Positions 16,804 to 24,889 of a stretch of 64,000 nt of DNA are shown piece after piece. The notes under the pieces are model-generated. The model was not told the DNA's origin. It did not search any database and saw nothing but the letters and a program-made list of their open reading frames with translations. The DNA lies in the NCBI GenBank assembly GCA_051209155.1, contig JBPJGB010000001.1; one strand, 5' to 3'. Positions within the stretch are counted from its first letter, which is position 1; each line of letters begins with the position of its first letter. The position numbers and the translations under genes were made by a program. The DNA comes from Actomonas sp051209155. Its GTDB lineage: Bacteria > Verrucomicrobiota > Verrucomicrobiia > Opitutales > Opitutaceae.

Positions 16804-16838
16804 TCAGGGCCGCTCTCGTTTTTCGGGGGCGGCCCTGA
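16804..16838 (+). terminator. Terminator after the TonB-domain gene
   Basis: A perfect 10-bp stem TCAGGGCCGC (16804-16813) / GCGGCCCTGA (16829-16838) with a 15-nt loop containing five T. The downstream T-run is weak (ACATTTGC), so efficiency is uncertain. Confidence 0.6.
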
Positions 16839-16909
16839 ACATTTGCGGGCGCCGCCGGGTGGCACCGATCCGGCTACGGAAGCACCGGCGATCCGTGGTC
16901 GTCGCGCGC

Positions 16910-17788
16910 ATGACAGAATGGGTAAACAGCTATTTCGATCCCGCGGTGATGATCAGCATCATCAGCGTGCTCCTGGTCGCGGTGTTGGCCAATGCCGTGG
17001 CGCGACGCATCTTCGATCATCACCTGCGCAAGGCGATGACCAGCGAGCGGCGGACGGGCATCACGTTTCTGCGCAACGCGGTCAAGGCGGCGATCCTGCT
17101 CGGGGGTTTGCTGGCCATCATCTACAGCATTCCGGCCCTGCGGGCGCTGGCGGTGGGCGTGTTTGCCGGGGCCAGCGTATTGGCGGCGTTCCTGGGTTTC
17201 GCTTCGCAGAAAGCGTTTTCCAACATCGTGAGCGGCGTGTTCATCGTGGTGTTCAAACCGTTTCGCGTGGACGACATCATCAAGATTCGGGGTGAGATCG
17301 GCACGATCGAGGACATTACGCTGCGTCACACCGTGATCCGGGCCCTGGAAAACAAACGTTTGATCTATCCCAATTCCGTCATCGATTCGGAACCGATCAT
17401 CAACTGGACGATTCGCGACGAGAAGGCGCAGAAGTTCATGTTCATCAGCATTGGCTTCGAGGCGAATATCGAGCGGGCGGTGACGATCATTCGGGAGGAG
17501 GCGACGAAGCACCGCGACCTGTTGGACCTGCGCACGGAGGAGGAAAAAGCGGCGGGCAAGCCGCTGGTCGAGGTGCCGGTGTTGGATTTCCAAAATGCGA
17601 TGATCAACTTTCGGGTGCCGCTCTGGGCGAAGGATTTGCCCACGGCGATGAACCTGACTTGGGACGTCCATCGGGCGGTGAAGGAACGGTTCGATCGGGA
17701 AGGGATTCCGATGGGACGGCCGTCCCAAGTGATCTACCGCGCCGCCGAACTGGGGGCACCGGCCGATGCGACGCCGGGTGAAAACTGA
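16910..17788 (+). CDS. MscS-family mechanosensitive channel
   Basis: 292 aa from ATG 16910 (a GTG at 16859 is the longest alternative). After two hydrophobic segments, the pore helix and following loop read VFAGASVLAAFLGFASQKAFSNIVSGVFIVVFKPFRVDD, the most conserved part of MscS. The cytoplasmic beta domain is recognised from GTIEDITLRHTVIRALENKRLIYPNS. The protein lies in the inner membrane and gates ion and solute release on hypo-osmotic shock. It is somewhat divergent and has no extra sensor domain. The gene is separated by 64 bp from the next one and may share its transcript. Confidence 0.92.
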   Translation: MTEWVNSYFDPAVMISIISVLLVAVLANAVARRIFDHHLRKAMTSERRTGITFLRNAVKAAILLGGLLAIIYSIPALRALAVGVFAGASVLAAFLGFASQKAFSNIVSGVFIVVFKPFRVDDIIKIRGEIGTIEDITLRHTVIRALENKRLIYPNSVIDSEPIINWTIRDEKAQKFMFISIGFEANIERAVTIIREEATKHRDLLDLRTEEEKAAGKPLVEVPVLDFQNAMINFRVPLWAKDLPTAMNLTWDVHRAVKERFDREGIPMGRPSQVIYRAAELGAPADATPGEN

Positions 17789-17852
17789 CGCCACGCGGGC
17801 GTAATTTCCGCTCTCGCCAAGCGCGGAGAGCCTCATCACGTTCCCCGGTCCG

Positions 17853-18398
17853 ATGCTTGCCGCTGTGATTTACATTTTGGCTGTGCTGGGGGCGAATTTG
17901 ACCGCCACCTGGTTCATTCCGCTGCCCTTTTTTGGGCAGGTGGCCGTGGGCACCTTCATCTTCGGCTTCACCTTCACCCAGCGCGATCGCATGCACGTGC
18001 GCGGGCGCCGGTTTGTTTACACGGTGATCGGATTGGCGGCTTTGTTGAGCTGTTTGCTTTCGGTGTTGGGCCACGTGCCGCCGCGCATCATCCTGGCTTC
18101 GGTGGTGGCGATCCTGCTCGCCGAGACGGCGGACACCGAGATCTACCAGCGCCTGCTGGCGAAGTCGTGGTGGCACCGGGTGCTGACGTCCAACGCGATC
18201 AGTATTCCGCTCGATTCGCTCTTTTTCAACCTGGTGGCGTTCGCGGGCGTCGCGGGGTTCCCGCCGCGGGTTTTGGTCTCGATCATCTTTGGCGAGATCG
18301 TGGTGAAGTTTTTGGTCGGCGCGTTGGCCGCAGTGTGGCGGGGACGTCAGGTCGACGGCGCGGTCGTCGATACGGACTCGCCGGCGGCGCGGGCTTGA
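17853..18398 (+). CDS. VUT family (YhhQ-like, queuosine precursor) transporter
   Basis: 181 aa, about six membrane helices. The segment GTFIFGFTFTQRDRMHV and the later LLAETADTEIYQRL / SNAISIPLDSLFFN are typical of the VUT (DUF165) family. Characterised members import queuosine precursors such as preQ0/preQ1. It is slightly shorter than most (about 210-230 aa), lacking some N-terminal sequence. I looked for a preQ1 riboswitch in the short leader and saw none. No que genes are nearby, so the specificity is a family-based guess. Confidence 0.82.
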   Translation: MLAAVIYILAVLGANLTATWFIPLPFFGQVAVGTFIFGFTFTQRDRMHVRGRRFVYTVIGLAALLSCLLSVLGHVPPRIILASVVAILLAETADTEIYQRLLAKSWWHRVLTSNAISIPLDSLFFNLVAFAGVAGFPPRVLVSIIFGEIVVKFLVGALAAVWRGRQVDGAVVDTDSPAARA

Positions 18399-18474
18399 AC
18401 GGGCACCACATTTTAGCTGGGGCTGGGCGTTGAGAGGGGTTTAAGGTGCGGCCGCGTGCAACCGCTGGCCCAAC

Positions 18475-20580
18475 TTGAACGCGAAACCACAACATCCCCC
18501 GCGAAACCTGCGTGACGAAAACGTGGGCGTGCATTTGCTGCAGGCCCGTTTTCCGGAGGGTTACTCGCGTTGGATTCTGGGCGGGATTCTGGTGGCGCTG
18601 GTGGGCTACGGCGCGACTTCGGTGGGCTTGTGGATCGAGAACGGTCCGCTGGGGATGTGGCTCTACAGTGATACCTGGGTTTTCCTGCTGAGTGTTCTCG
18701 GCTTGGTGTTGTGGCGACAAGGCCGCTTGCGGGCCGCCGGTTCGTTGGTCCTGGCGGCGGTGATCACCGAACTGCACCTCGCGTTCATGATGAATGAGGT
18801 GGAGTCGTGGACGCCGGCGGCGATGATGATCCCGATGGTGGTGTCGGTGGCCGCGTTGTGGCTCGGGCCGCGAATCGCGCAATGGTTGGGCTGGATCATC
18901 ATGTTCACCGTTCCGCTCTCGATCGGCATCTCGGGTTGGATCGGCTCGACGCCGGGTTTCGCGACGCCGGGTTTCCCCTACATTGTGATCGTGTTGGCGG
19001 CGACCGTGTTCACGTCGAACACGCTGCTGATCACGTTCATGCGTTGGTTGGCGGACAGCTTGCGGCGCAGTGAAACGGAGGAGCGGCGCATGCGCGAATT
19101 GATCACGGCGGCGGCGGATGGCTTGGTCGTCGTCGACGCAAATCGCGAGATCAGGCATCTCAACGATGAGGCCGGGCGCGTCCTCGGCGCGCCGCCGGAC
19201 GAGCTGCTGGGGCGCCGAATCGACGAGCTGCTCGATTGGCCGGACGGGTTTGATTTCGACGCGTGGTTGGACTCGCCGTCACCCAGCGCGGACATGGTGG
19301 ATCTGCTGGGCGGGCCGGAGGGAATCCCGTTGGAGGTGCGGGCGAGTGCTTTGTCGCGCCATGGCGGGGTGCGGGACGTGTTGCTGGTGATGCGCGATGT
19401 GACGCGCCGGCGGGAGGCGGAGGAGCGCGAGCGCGAGTTGCAGAAACAGCTGTTGCAGGCGCAAAAAATGGAGGCGGTGGGCCTGCTTGCGGGCGGCGTG
19501 GCGCACGACTTCAACAACCTCATCACCGTCATCGGCGGTTATGGGGCGATGCTGGCGCATTCGACGGACCCGGAGGCGCGCAAGTATGCGCCGGACATCA
19601 TGGCGGTGCAGGAACGCGGGGCGACGCTGGTGCGGCATCTCCTGACCTTTGCCCGCCGCGAGATGGTGCAGCCGCAGGTCATGGATTTGGCGGTCCGCGT
19701 GCAGGAGGCGGTGCCGCTGCTCAACCGCATGCTCGGTGAGCAGGTGAGCTTGTCGGTGCACGCCCCGGAAGCTTGCCCGGTGTTGGCCGATCCTGGGCAA
19801 ATGGAGCAGGTGTTGGTCAACCTGGCCGTCAACGCGCGGGACGCCATGCCGTCGGGTGGCCGGCTGGAGGTGGTGTGCTACCCCCGTGACGAGGCCATTG
19901 TGCTGGACGTGACGGACGAAGGCACGGGCATGGAACCCGACGTGGTGGAGCGGATTTTTGATCCCTTCTTCACCACCAAACCACCCGGTAAGGGCACGGG
20001 GCTCGGTCTCTCCACGGTGCACGGCATCGTGAAAAGCGTGGGCGGCGAAGTGGCGGTGGAATCAAGCCCGGGGCGGGGCACTCGGTTTCGGGTGAGGGTG
20101 CCGCGATCGGAGGAAGCCTTGGACGAGGCGCCGGTCCCGGCGATGGTCGAGTTGGAGTCGCAGGTCACGGGGCTGCGCGTGCTGGTGGCGGAGGACAATG
20201 ACGCGGTGCGCAGCTACCTGGAGCGCTTGTTGCGTCGGGCTGGTTTTCAGGTGCAATTGGCGCGGTCGGGTGACCAAGCGCTGGAGATGCTCATGCAGGC
20301 GTCGCGGCCGCCGGATCTGTTTTTGGCCGATGTTGTGATGGCCGGCATGACCGGCCTGGAGGTCGCGGAGTTGGCGAGCAAACGTTGGCCGGAGCTACGC
20401 ACGCTGTTCATGTCGGGTTATCTCGGTTTGTCGTCCGAGGCAGAGCTGTTCGATACAACGGGCAACCTGATCATGAAACCGTTTGGCGCGGGCGAATTGT
20501 TGCGTCGCATGGAGATCGTGTTGGCGCAGGAACCGCAGTCGGTGGTGCGGGTGGCGGGCCAAGTGCGGTCGCGCACCTAG
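18475..20580 (+). CDS. Hybrid sensor histidine kinase with PAS and receiver domains
   Basis: 701 aa from a TTG start; GTG codons at 18523 and 18529 are alternatives. Order: five or six membrane helices (about 30-190), a PAS domain (about 205-310), a short coiled coil, HisKA with GGVAHDFNNL (His344), a HATPase with DEGTGMEPD and GTGLGLSTVHGIV, and a C-terminal receiver whose phospho-acceptor is Asp619 in LADVVM with the KPF lysine loop. It senses an unknown membrane or internal signal and phosphorylates its own receiver. The HDFNN type usually works with an unlinked partner; no response regulator with an output domain is adjacent. Confidence 0.92.
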   Translation: MNAKPQHPPRNLRDENVGVHLLQARFPEGYSRWILGGILVALVGYGATSVGLWIENGPLGMWLYSDTWVFLLSVLGLVLWRQGRLRAAGSLVLAAVITELHLAFMMNEVESWTPAAMMIPMVVSVAALWLGPRIAQWLGWIIMFTVPLSIGISGWIGSTPGFATPGFPYIVIVLAATVFTSNTLLITFMRWLADSLRRSETEERRMRELITAAADGLVVVDANREIRHLNDEAGRVLGAPPDELLGRRIDELLDWPDGFDFDAWLDSPSPSADMVDLLGGPEGIPLEVRASALSRHGGVRDVLLVMRDVTRRREAEERERELQKQLLQAQKMEAVGLLAGGVAHDFNNLITVIGGYGAMLAHSTDPEARKYAPDIMAVQERGATLVRHLLTFARREMVQPQVMDLAVRVQEAVPLLNRMLGEQVSLSVHAPEACPVLADPGQMEQVLVNLAVNARDAMPSGGRLEVVCYPRDEAIVLDVTDEGTGMEPDVVERIFDPFFTTKPPGKGTGLGLSTVHGIVKSVGGEVAVESSPGRGTRFRVRVPRSEEALDEAPVPAMVELESQVTGLRVLVAEDNDAVRSYLERLLRRAGFQVQLARSGDQALEMLMQASRPPDLFLADVVMAGMTGLEVAELASKRWPELRTLFMSGYLGLSSEAELFDTTGNLIMKPFGAGELLRRMEIVLAQEPQSVVRVAGQVRSRT

Positions 20581-20586
20581 CACCAC

Positions 20587-21888
20587 TCACGTTTGCGAAT
20601 CGGAAGGCAGGGGGGCGGGCCGGCTGGGCGGGCGCACGGCCGCCGCGATGCAACGACGATTGCGCAGGAAAACCCAACCCGCGATCGCAGACCCCAGTCC
20701 GGCGATCGCTACCGCGGTGCGCGGGCCGAGAGACGCCGCGATGCCGCCGGCCGCGATGCTGCCGAGCGGGAACATGCCCTGGCCCATGGCGAAGAGGCCC
20801 ATCACCCGGCTGCGTTTGTCGTCGGCCACGGCGGATTGGATGAGGGTGTTGTTGCCCGCCATCGACAGCACGGTGCCCCAGCCGGTGGCCATGAAGGCCA
20901 GCAGCGCCCACGGCAGCGACGGGCTGAGGGCGACCCCGATTTGACCGAGGGCGATGGCGAAGGCCCCGGCCGCGACCCATTGGGGCAACCCGGCCGGGGA
21001 GGGGCGGCGGGCGAGGGTGGTCGCACTGATCAAGGCCCCGGCGCCGACCGCGGAATACATGAAGCCGAGGGTGGTGCTGTCGCCGTCAAAGAGATCGCGG
21101 GCAAAGACAGGCGCCAGGGTGCTGGCGGCGAATCCAGTCAGGGCAATCATCGGCACCATCACCAGCGAGGGGCGCAGGTCCGGCGTGTGCCGCGCATAGC
21201 GAATGCCTTCGCGCAGATCCGATAGCGGATGGGCGCGGTGGGTCGATCGAGGCCGGGCCGGCGGGCGAATGACAAGCAAGGTGGCGAGGATTCCGAGGTA
21301 GCTGAGACCATCGAGCAGGTAGCTCACGCCGGGCCCGATCGACGCGATGATCAGACCCGCGATACCGGGCCCGATGAGCCGGGCGGCGTTGAACATCGAC
21401 GAGTTGAGCGCAATGGCGTTGGGCAGGTCTTCCTTGCGGTCGACAAGTTCGACGATGAAGGACTGGCGGGTGGGGAACTCGACCGAGTTGATGCAACCGC
21501 GCAGGGTGACGAGCAGCAACAAGCGACCCACCGTAAGGGCGTCGAAGAGGGTCAGCGCAGCGAGTGTGGCGGCCTGGAGTGCGCAGCACAGGTTGAGCCA
21601 CCACATCAGGGTGCGGCGGGGCAGCCGGTCGCCGAGGATGCCGCCGAAGGGGGCGAAGAGCAGCACCGGGATCTGGTTGGCAAAGGGGAGCAGGCCGACG
21701 AGAAAGGGGTCGCGCGAGAGCTCGTAGATCATCCACGCCGAGGTGGTGAGCGTCATCCAATTGCCGAGGAGCGAAAACGACTGGCCGGCAAAAAAGAGCC
21801 GGTAATTGCGGGCGTTGAGGGCGCGGAGCGAAGTCGGGAAAGGCAAGTGGTCGTCGATGGCGGGGAGCGCGGCGAGCGCGCTGTTCAT
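20587..21888 (-). CDS. MFS exporter, EntS-like (MFS_3)
   Basis: 433 aa from ATG 21888; 14 more residues are possible upstream. The opening ALNARNYRLFFAGQSFSLLGNWM is the signature of the EntS/YbdA-type MFS_3 family, followed by about 12 membrane helices and the GILGDRLPRR loop (motif A). Family members export siderophores such as enterobactin, or macrolides and other drugs. It sits beside a TonB-dependent receptor, but no siderophore synthesis gene is visible, so the export substrate is unknown. It runs tail-to-tail with the histidine kinase with a 6-bp gap. Confidence 0.87.
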   Translation of the reverse strand: MNSALAALPAIDDHLPFPTSLRALNARNYRLFFAGQSFSLLGNWMTLTTSAWMIYELSRDPFLVGLLPFANQIPVLLFAPFGGILGDRLPRRTLMWWLNLCCALQAATLAALTLFDALTVGRLLLLVTLRGCINSVEFPTRQSFIVELVDRKEDLPNAIALNSSMFNAARLIGPGIAGLIIASIGPGVSYLLDGLSYLGILATLLVIRPPARPRSTHRAHPLSDLREGIRYARHTPDLRPSLVMVPMIALTGFAASTLAPVFARDLFDGDSTTLGFMYSAVGAGALISATTLARRPSPAGLPQWVAAGAFAIALGQIGVALSPSLPWALLAFMATGWGTVLSMAGNNTLIQSAVADDKRSRVMGLFAMGQGMFPLGSIAAGGIAASLGPRTAVAIAGLGSAIAGWVFLRNRRCIAAAVRPPSRPAPLPSDSQT

Positions 21889-21969
21889 TGGTCCCCGGAA
21901 AAGCAACGACCAGTTGGCGGGCGTTTGCAACCACCCCGGTTTTGGCGCGGCGATACCGGGGCAAAAAAA

Positions 21970-21995
21970 GACCCCGCCGGCGAACCGGCGGGGTC
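21970..21995 (-). terminator. Terminator of the TonB-dependent receptor gene
   Basis: An 11-bp perfect stem GACCCCGCCGG/CCGGCGGGGTC closes a 4-nt loop that reads TTCG on the minus strand. It is followed by TTTTTTT. It is the strongest terminator in this part of the window and separates the receptor from the EntS-like gene downstream. Confidence 0.92.
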
Positions 21996-22033
21996 GAAGT
22001 CTTGCGAATTTTGGTGGAAACGAGGCCCGTCGC

Positions 22034-24583
22034 TTAGAAGCGGAAGCGGGCGCCGATGTTCCAGTTCAGCTCTTCGCCGAAGAAGACGGCGGCGGACTGA
22101 GCGCTGTGGGACTCAACGCCGGCCAGGCCGGGAGGCAGACCCTCGAAGCGGCTGTTGTCGGAAGCGTCGGAGATGTAGGTGTTGTCGAGCAGGTTGAACA
22201 CGTGCGCGAAGAGGCTCACCTCGAACGGACCGACCTCGGACGGGATGTCGTAGTAGACGTGCAGGTCGAAGACGGTGAAGCTCGGGATCTTCCAAGACTG
22301 GCCACGGTCGGCGGGATCGGTGCGGGTGAACACGTCCCAATCGGCGTAGTAGTTGGAGTAGGTGCGGCCCTGCAGTTTGATCGACAGGCCGTCCGTCGGG
22401 AAGATCGTGGCGGCGTAGGCGAACTGGGTCTGCGGCTGGTCACCGACCTTGATGCCATCGAGGTAGAGCTTGTCGCCGGTGGCGGGGAGCTGCTGGCGGG
22501 TGCTGATGGTGTATTGGGTGTAGTCCACGTCGCTGACGTAGGACCAGTCACCGAAGGACGCGGCGGCGTCGAAGCGGAGGAACTCGTTCACCTTCCAAGC
22601 GGACTCGATCTCGATACCGTTGTAATCGGAGTTGATGCCGCGCTGGTAGGTGACGATGTCGGCCTGCTCGTCGACGTCGGTGCCGGTGAGGTCACGCCAG
22701 GTGGTGAAGTAGGCGTTGGCCGAGATGTAGAAGTTGCCCGACGGGCTGTCCCAACGGCCACCGATCTCGAAGGAGGTGTAGGTTTCGTTGGTGGGATCGG
22801 GCACGAGGTTGCCGGTCACGTCGTCGATGGCGCCATCGAAGATCGGGGCGCGGTCGACCCAGCCGGCGTTGACGAAACCGGAGAGCTGCTCGGAGAACTC
22901 ATAGCGCACGCCGCCCTTGATCTGGGCGCCGTCGAGACCGTTGGCCTCGGCGAAGAGCTTCTTGCCACCACCGACATCGGTGAAGTGGTCGAGGTAGCTG
23001 TAATCGATGCTGGAGTAGCCGATGGTGCCGAAGGCGTTGATCGGGCCGCTGTCGTAGTTGGTGGTCGCGAAGAGTCCGAGCCAATCAACGGTGTTCGTGT
23101 TGTTGTAGGCGATCTTGTCGCCGAGGCGCTTCTTCTGCATCTCGGGCGTGGTGTCGAAGTCGTTGCCGGTGTAGACGTAGTAGTCGCCGCCGAGCAGGTC
23201 GCGGACTTCGCGATAGTGATCGATTTCCGCCGTGCGCCAGTCGAGACCGGTGGTGAGGGTGAACTCTTCGTTCAGCTCGTAGGTGAACTTGGAGACGATA
23301 CCGTAGGTGTTCTGCTCGTTGTTGGAGTTGCGCAGGATGCCGCGGGAGGCGCGCTCGCCGTTGGCGTCGGGGGTCTGCGACTGGTTGCGCGCGATGGTGG
23401 CGTTCCAGTCGTAGTTCTGCGAGTAGGGCGTGTCGTAGCCGTAGCGCAGGAGGCTGCCGTAGGTGCCGGAGCCACCGCCTTCACCGCCGCTCCAGTAGAA
23501 CACGGTGGCGAGCTTGGCGCGGTCGGAGATCTCGGAGAACCAGTTCAGGTTGACCTGCGGCTTGTTGAAGTAGTTGACGCGCTCGTTGATGAAGTTGGCG
23601 TCGTAGCGGCTGTGCGTGCCACCCCAGTAGTATTGCTGGCCAGTGTAGGACGGATCGACCGGCGCGGCGTTGGAGTTGAAGTCAACGCCGGCGTCGAGCG
23701 GGCCCGAACCGAAGAAGCGGGGGCTGCTGTTGAAGGCGTTGACCGCGGCGATCTGGGCATCGGTGTAGCCAAGCTTCTTGGCTTCCTTGACGCTCCACAC
23801 CGCGATGTTGGCGTCGAAACGTTGGGCGTGCTGCTGGGGAGCGGCGATGCCGTAGAGTTCGAGACGGTTGGTGTCGTTCACGAACCAGGTGGCGCCGAGG
23901 TAGTAACCCTGGCCCTTGGTCCAACCCATGTCGAACTTACCGTCGCCCTGCTTGTGCACGGCGCCGAGGGTGAGGGCGAACTTGTCGTTGAGGATGCCGG
24001 TGTTGAATACGCCGGTGACCTTGTAGAAGTCGTTGCTGCCGGCCTCAATCTTGACGGAGCCGCCCATGTCGGAGGCGGAGGGATCGGTCACGATGTTGAG
24101 GGTGCCGCCGATGGACGGCATGGGCAGGGAGGTGTTGGAGAGGCCGCGCTGGAGCTGGATGCTCTGCGACACGTCGCCGAGGCCGTCCCAGTTGGACCAG
24201 TAGAGCCAGCCGTTTTCCATGTCGTTGGTGGGAACACCATTGATCAGGATGGCCACGTTGCGCTGGGAGAAACCGCGCACGTTGACGCGGGCGTCACCGG
24301 CACCACCGCTGTCTTCAGTCGCGTAGATGGAAGGAGCGCTGTTGAGCACGAGCGGGATGTCGCGCGAACCGAGCTCTTTGGTGATCTTTTCCTTGTCGAA
24401 GGCCGTGAAGGCGACCGGCGTTTTGCCGAGCACGGCTTGATCGGCGAAGTCGGCCATCTCGGTGACGACGAAGGCGTCGAGTTGGACCGTTTCTTCGGAG
24501 GTCTCGGTCTGCTGACCGAAGACCGGCAGGGCCGCGAGGGCGGCCGAAGCGGTAAGGGCGAAAGCCCGTTTCTTATAGTTCAT
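22034..24583 (-). CDS. TonB-dependent outer-membrane receptor
   Basis: 849 aa from ATG 24583; the long open frame upstream has no signal peptide and is rejected. A signal peptide ends near FGQQ. Then comes ETVQLDAFVVTE, a probable TonB box shared in form with the receptor at 41185. The plug domain has DARVNVRGFSQRNVAILINGVPTNDMENGWLYW and PSIGGTLNIVTDPS, and a long beta-barrel ends in the aromatic NIGARFRF. The plug resembles receptors for ferric-siderophore or other organic substrates in Bacteroidota-like lineages. The adjacent EntS-like exporter makes iron uptake plausible, but no ligand can be assigned. Confidence 0.93.
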   Translation of the reverse strand: MNYKKRAFALTASAALAALPVFGQQTETSEETVQLDAFVVTEMADFADQAVLGKTPVAFTAFDKEKITKELGSRDIPLVLNSAPSIYATEDSGGAGDARVNVRGFSQRNVAILINGVPTNDMENGWLYWSNWDGLGDVSQSIQLQRGLSNTSLPMPSIGGTLNIVTDPSASDMGGSVKIEAGSNDFYKVTGVFNTGILNDKFALTLGAVHKQGDGKFDMGWTKGQGYYLGATWFVNDTNRLELYGIAAPQQHAQRFDANIAVWSVKEAKKLGYTDAQIAAVNAFNSSPRFFGSGPLDAGVDFNSNAAPVDPSYTGQQYYWGGTHSRYDANFINERVNYFNKPQVNLNWFSEISDRAKLATVFYWSGGEGGGSGTYGSLLRYGYDTPYSQNYDWNATIARNQSQTPDANGERASRGILRNSNNEQNTYGIVSKFTYELNEEFTLTTGLDWRTAEIDHYREVRDLLGGDYYVYTGNDFDTTPEMQKKRLGDKIAYNNTNTVDWLGLFATTNYDSGPINAFGTIGYSSIDYSYLDHFTDVGGGKKLFAEANGLDGAQIKGGVRYEFSEQLSGFVNAGWVDRAPIFDGAIDDVTGNLVPDPTNETYTSFEIGGRWDSPSGNFYISANAYFTTWRDLTGTDVDEQADIVTYQRGINSDYNGIEIESAWKVNEFLRFDAAASFGDWSYVSDVDYTQYTISTRQQLPATGDKLYLDGIKVGDQPQTQFAYAATIFPTDGLSIKLQGRTYSNYYADWDVFTRTDPADRGQSWKIPSFTVFDLHVYYDIPSEVGPFEVSLFAHVFNLLDNTYISDASDNSRFEGLPPGLAGVESHSAQSAAVFFGEELNWNIGARFRF

Positions 24584-24889
24584 GGTAGTTCGTGTATGTT
24601 GGGACGGCCGTTTGGTCCGCGGGCAAGAAGCTGGGAGTTTCTCGCCGTCGGGTTTGCGGCAGGCCTTGTAAGTCAACCCTTCCGAGCAGACTCCTCCGCC
24701 GCCCGTGGTCAAGGCCTGTCCGGGCCTGTCGTGAAGATGATGAGGGTTTGTTTCACAAATGTTACGCGGTATAAGCGGAGTTTGCCATTGGCTGGCGATG
24801 CCGCGGGGCGGGGGCCGGACCGGGCAGGTGGAAAACGATGACCGGGCGGTTGACGGGCCTCGCAGAGCGAACGACGGTCGGGGTTGAGT
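24584..24889. promoter_or_regulatory. 306-bp divergent promoter region, receptor / helicase
   Basis: It separates the minus-strand receptor (start 24583) from the plus-strand helicase (start 24890). It holds a short inverted repeat TTTGT-TTC-ACAAA (24747-24759) in an A/T-richer stretch of about 60 bp that could contain the receptor promoter. That would give a leader near 150 nt. I found no TPP or cobalamin riboswitch consensus and no Fur-box-like 19-mer that I would defend. Confidence 0.35.

Noticed and set aside
17789..17852. preQ1 riboswitch before the VUT-type transporter
   Set aside because: The 64-nt gap contains only a GC-rich sequence and a short CGCGGAGAG stretch; no aptamer-like C-rich loop and A-rich tail.
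21806..24841. Long plus-strand open frame (about 1000 codons) opposite the receptor at 22034-24583
   Set aside because: Translation is Val/Gly/Glu low-complexity with no family motif; it is the mirror of the receptor gene.
24584..24889. TPP or cobalamin riboswitch upstream of the TonB-dependent receptor
   Set aside because: No CTGAGA/ACCTGA pair and no cobalamin-box sequence found on the minus strand.
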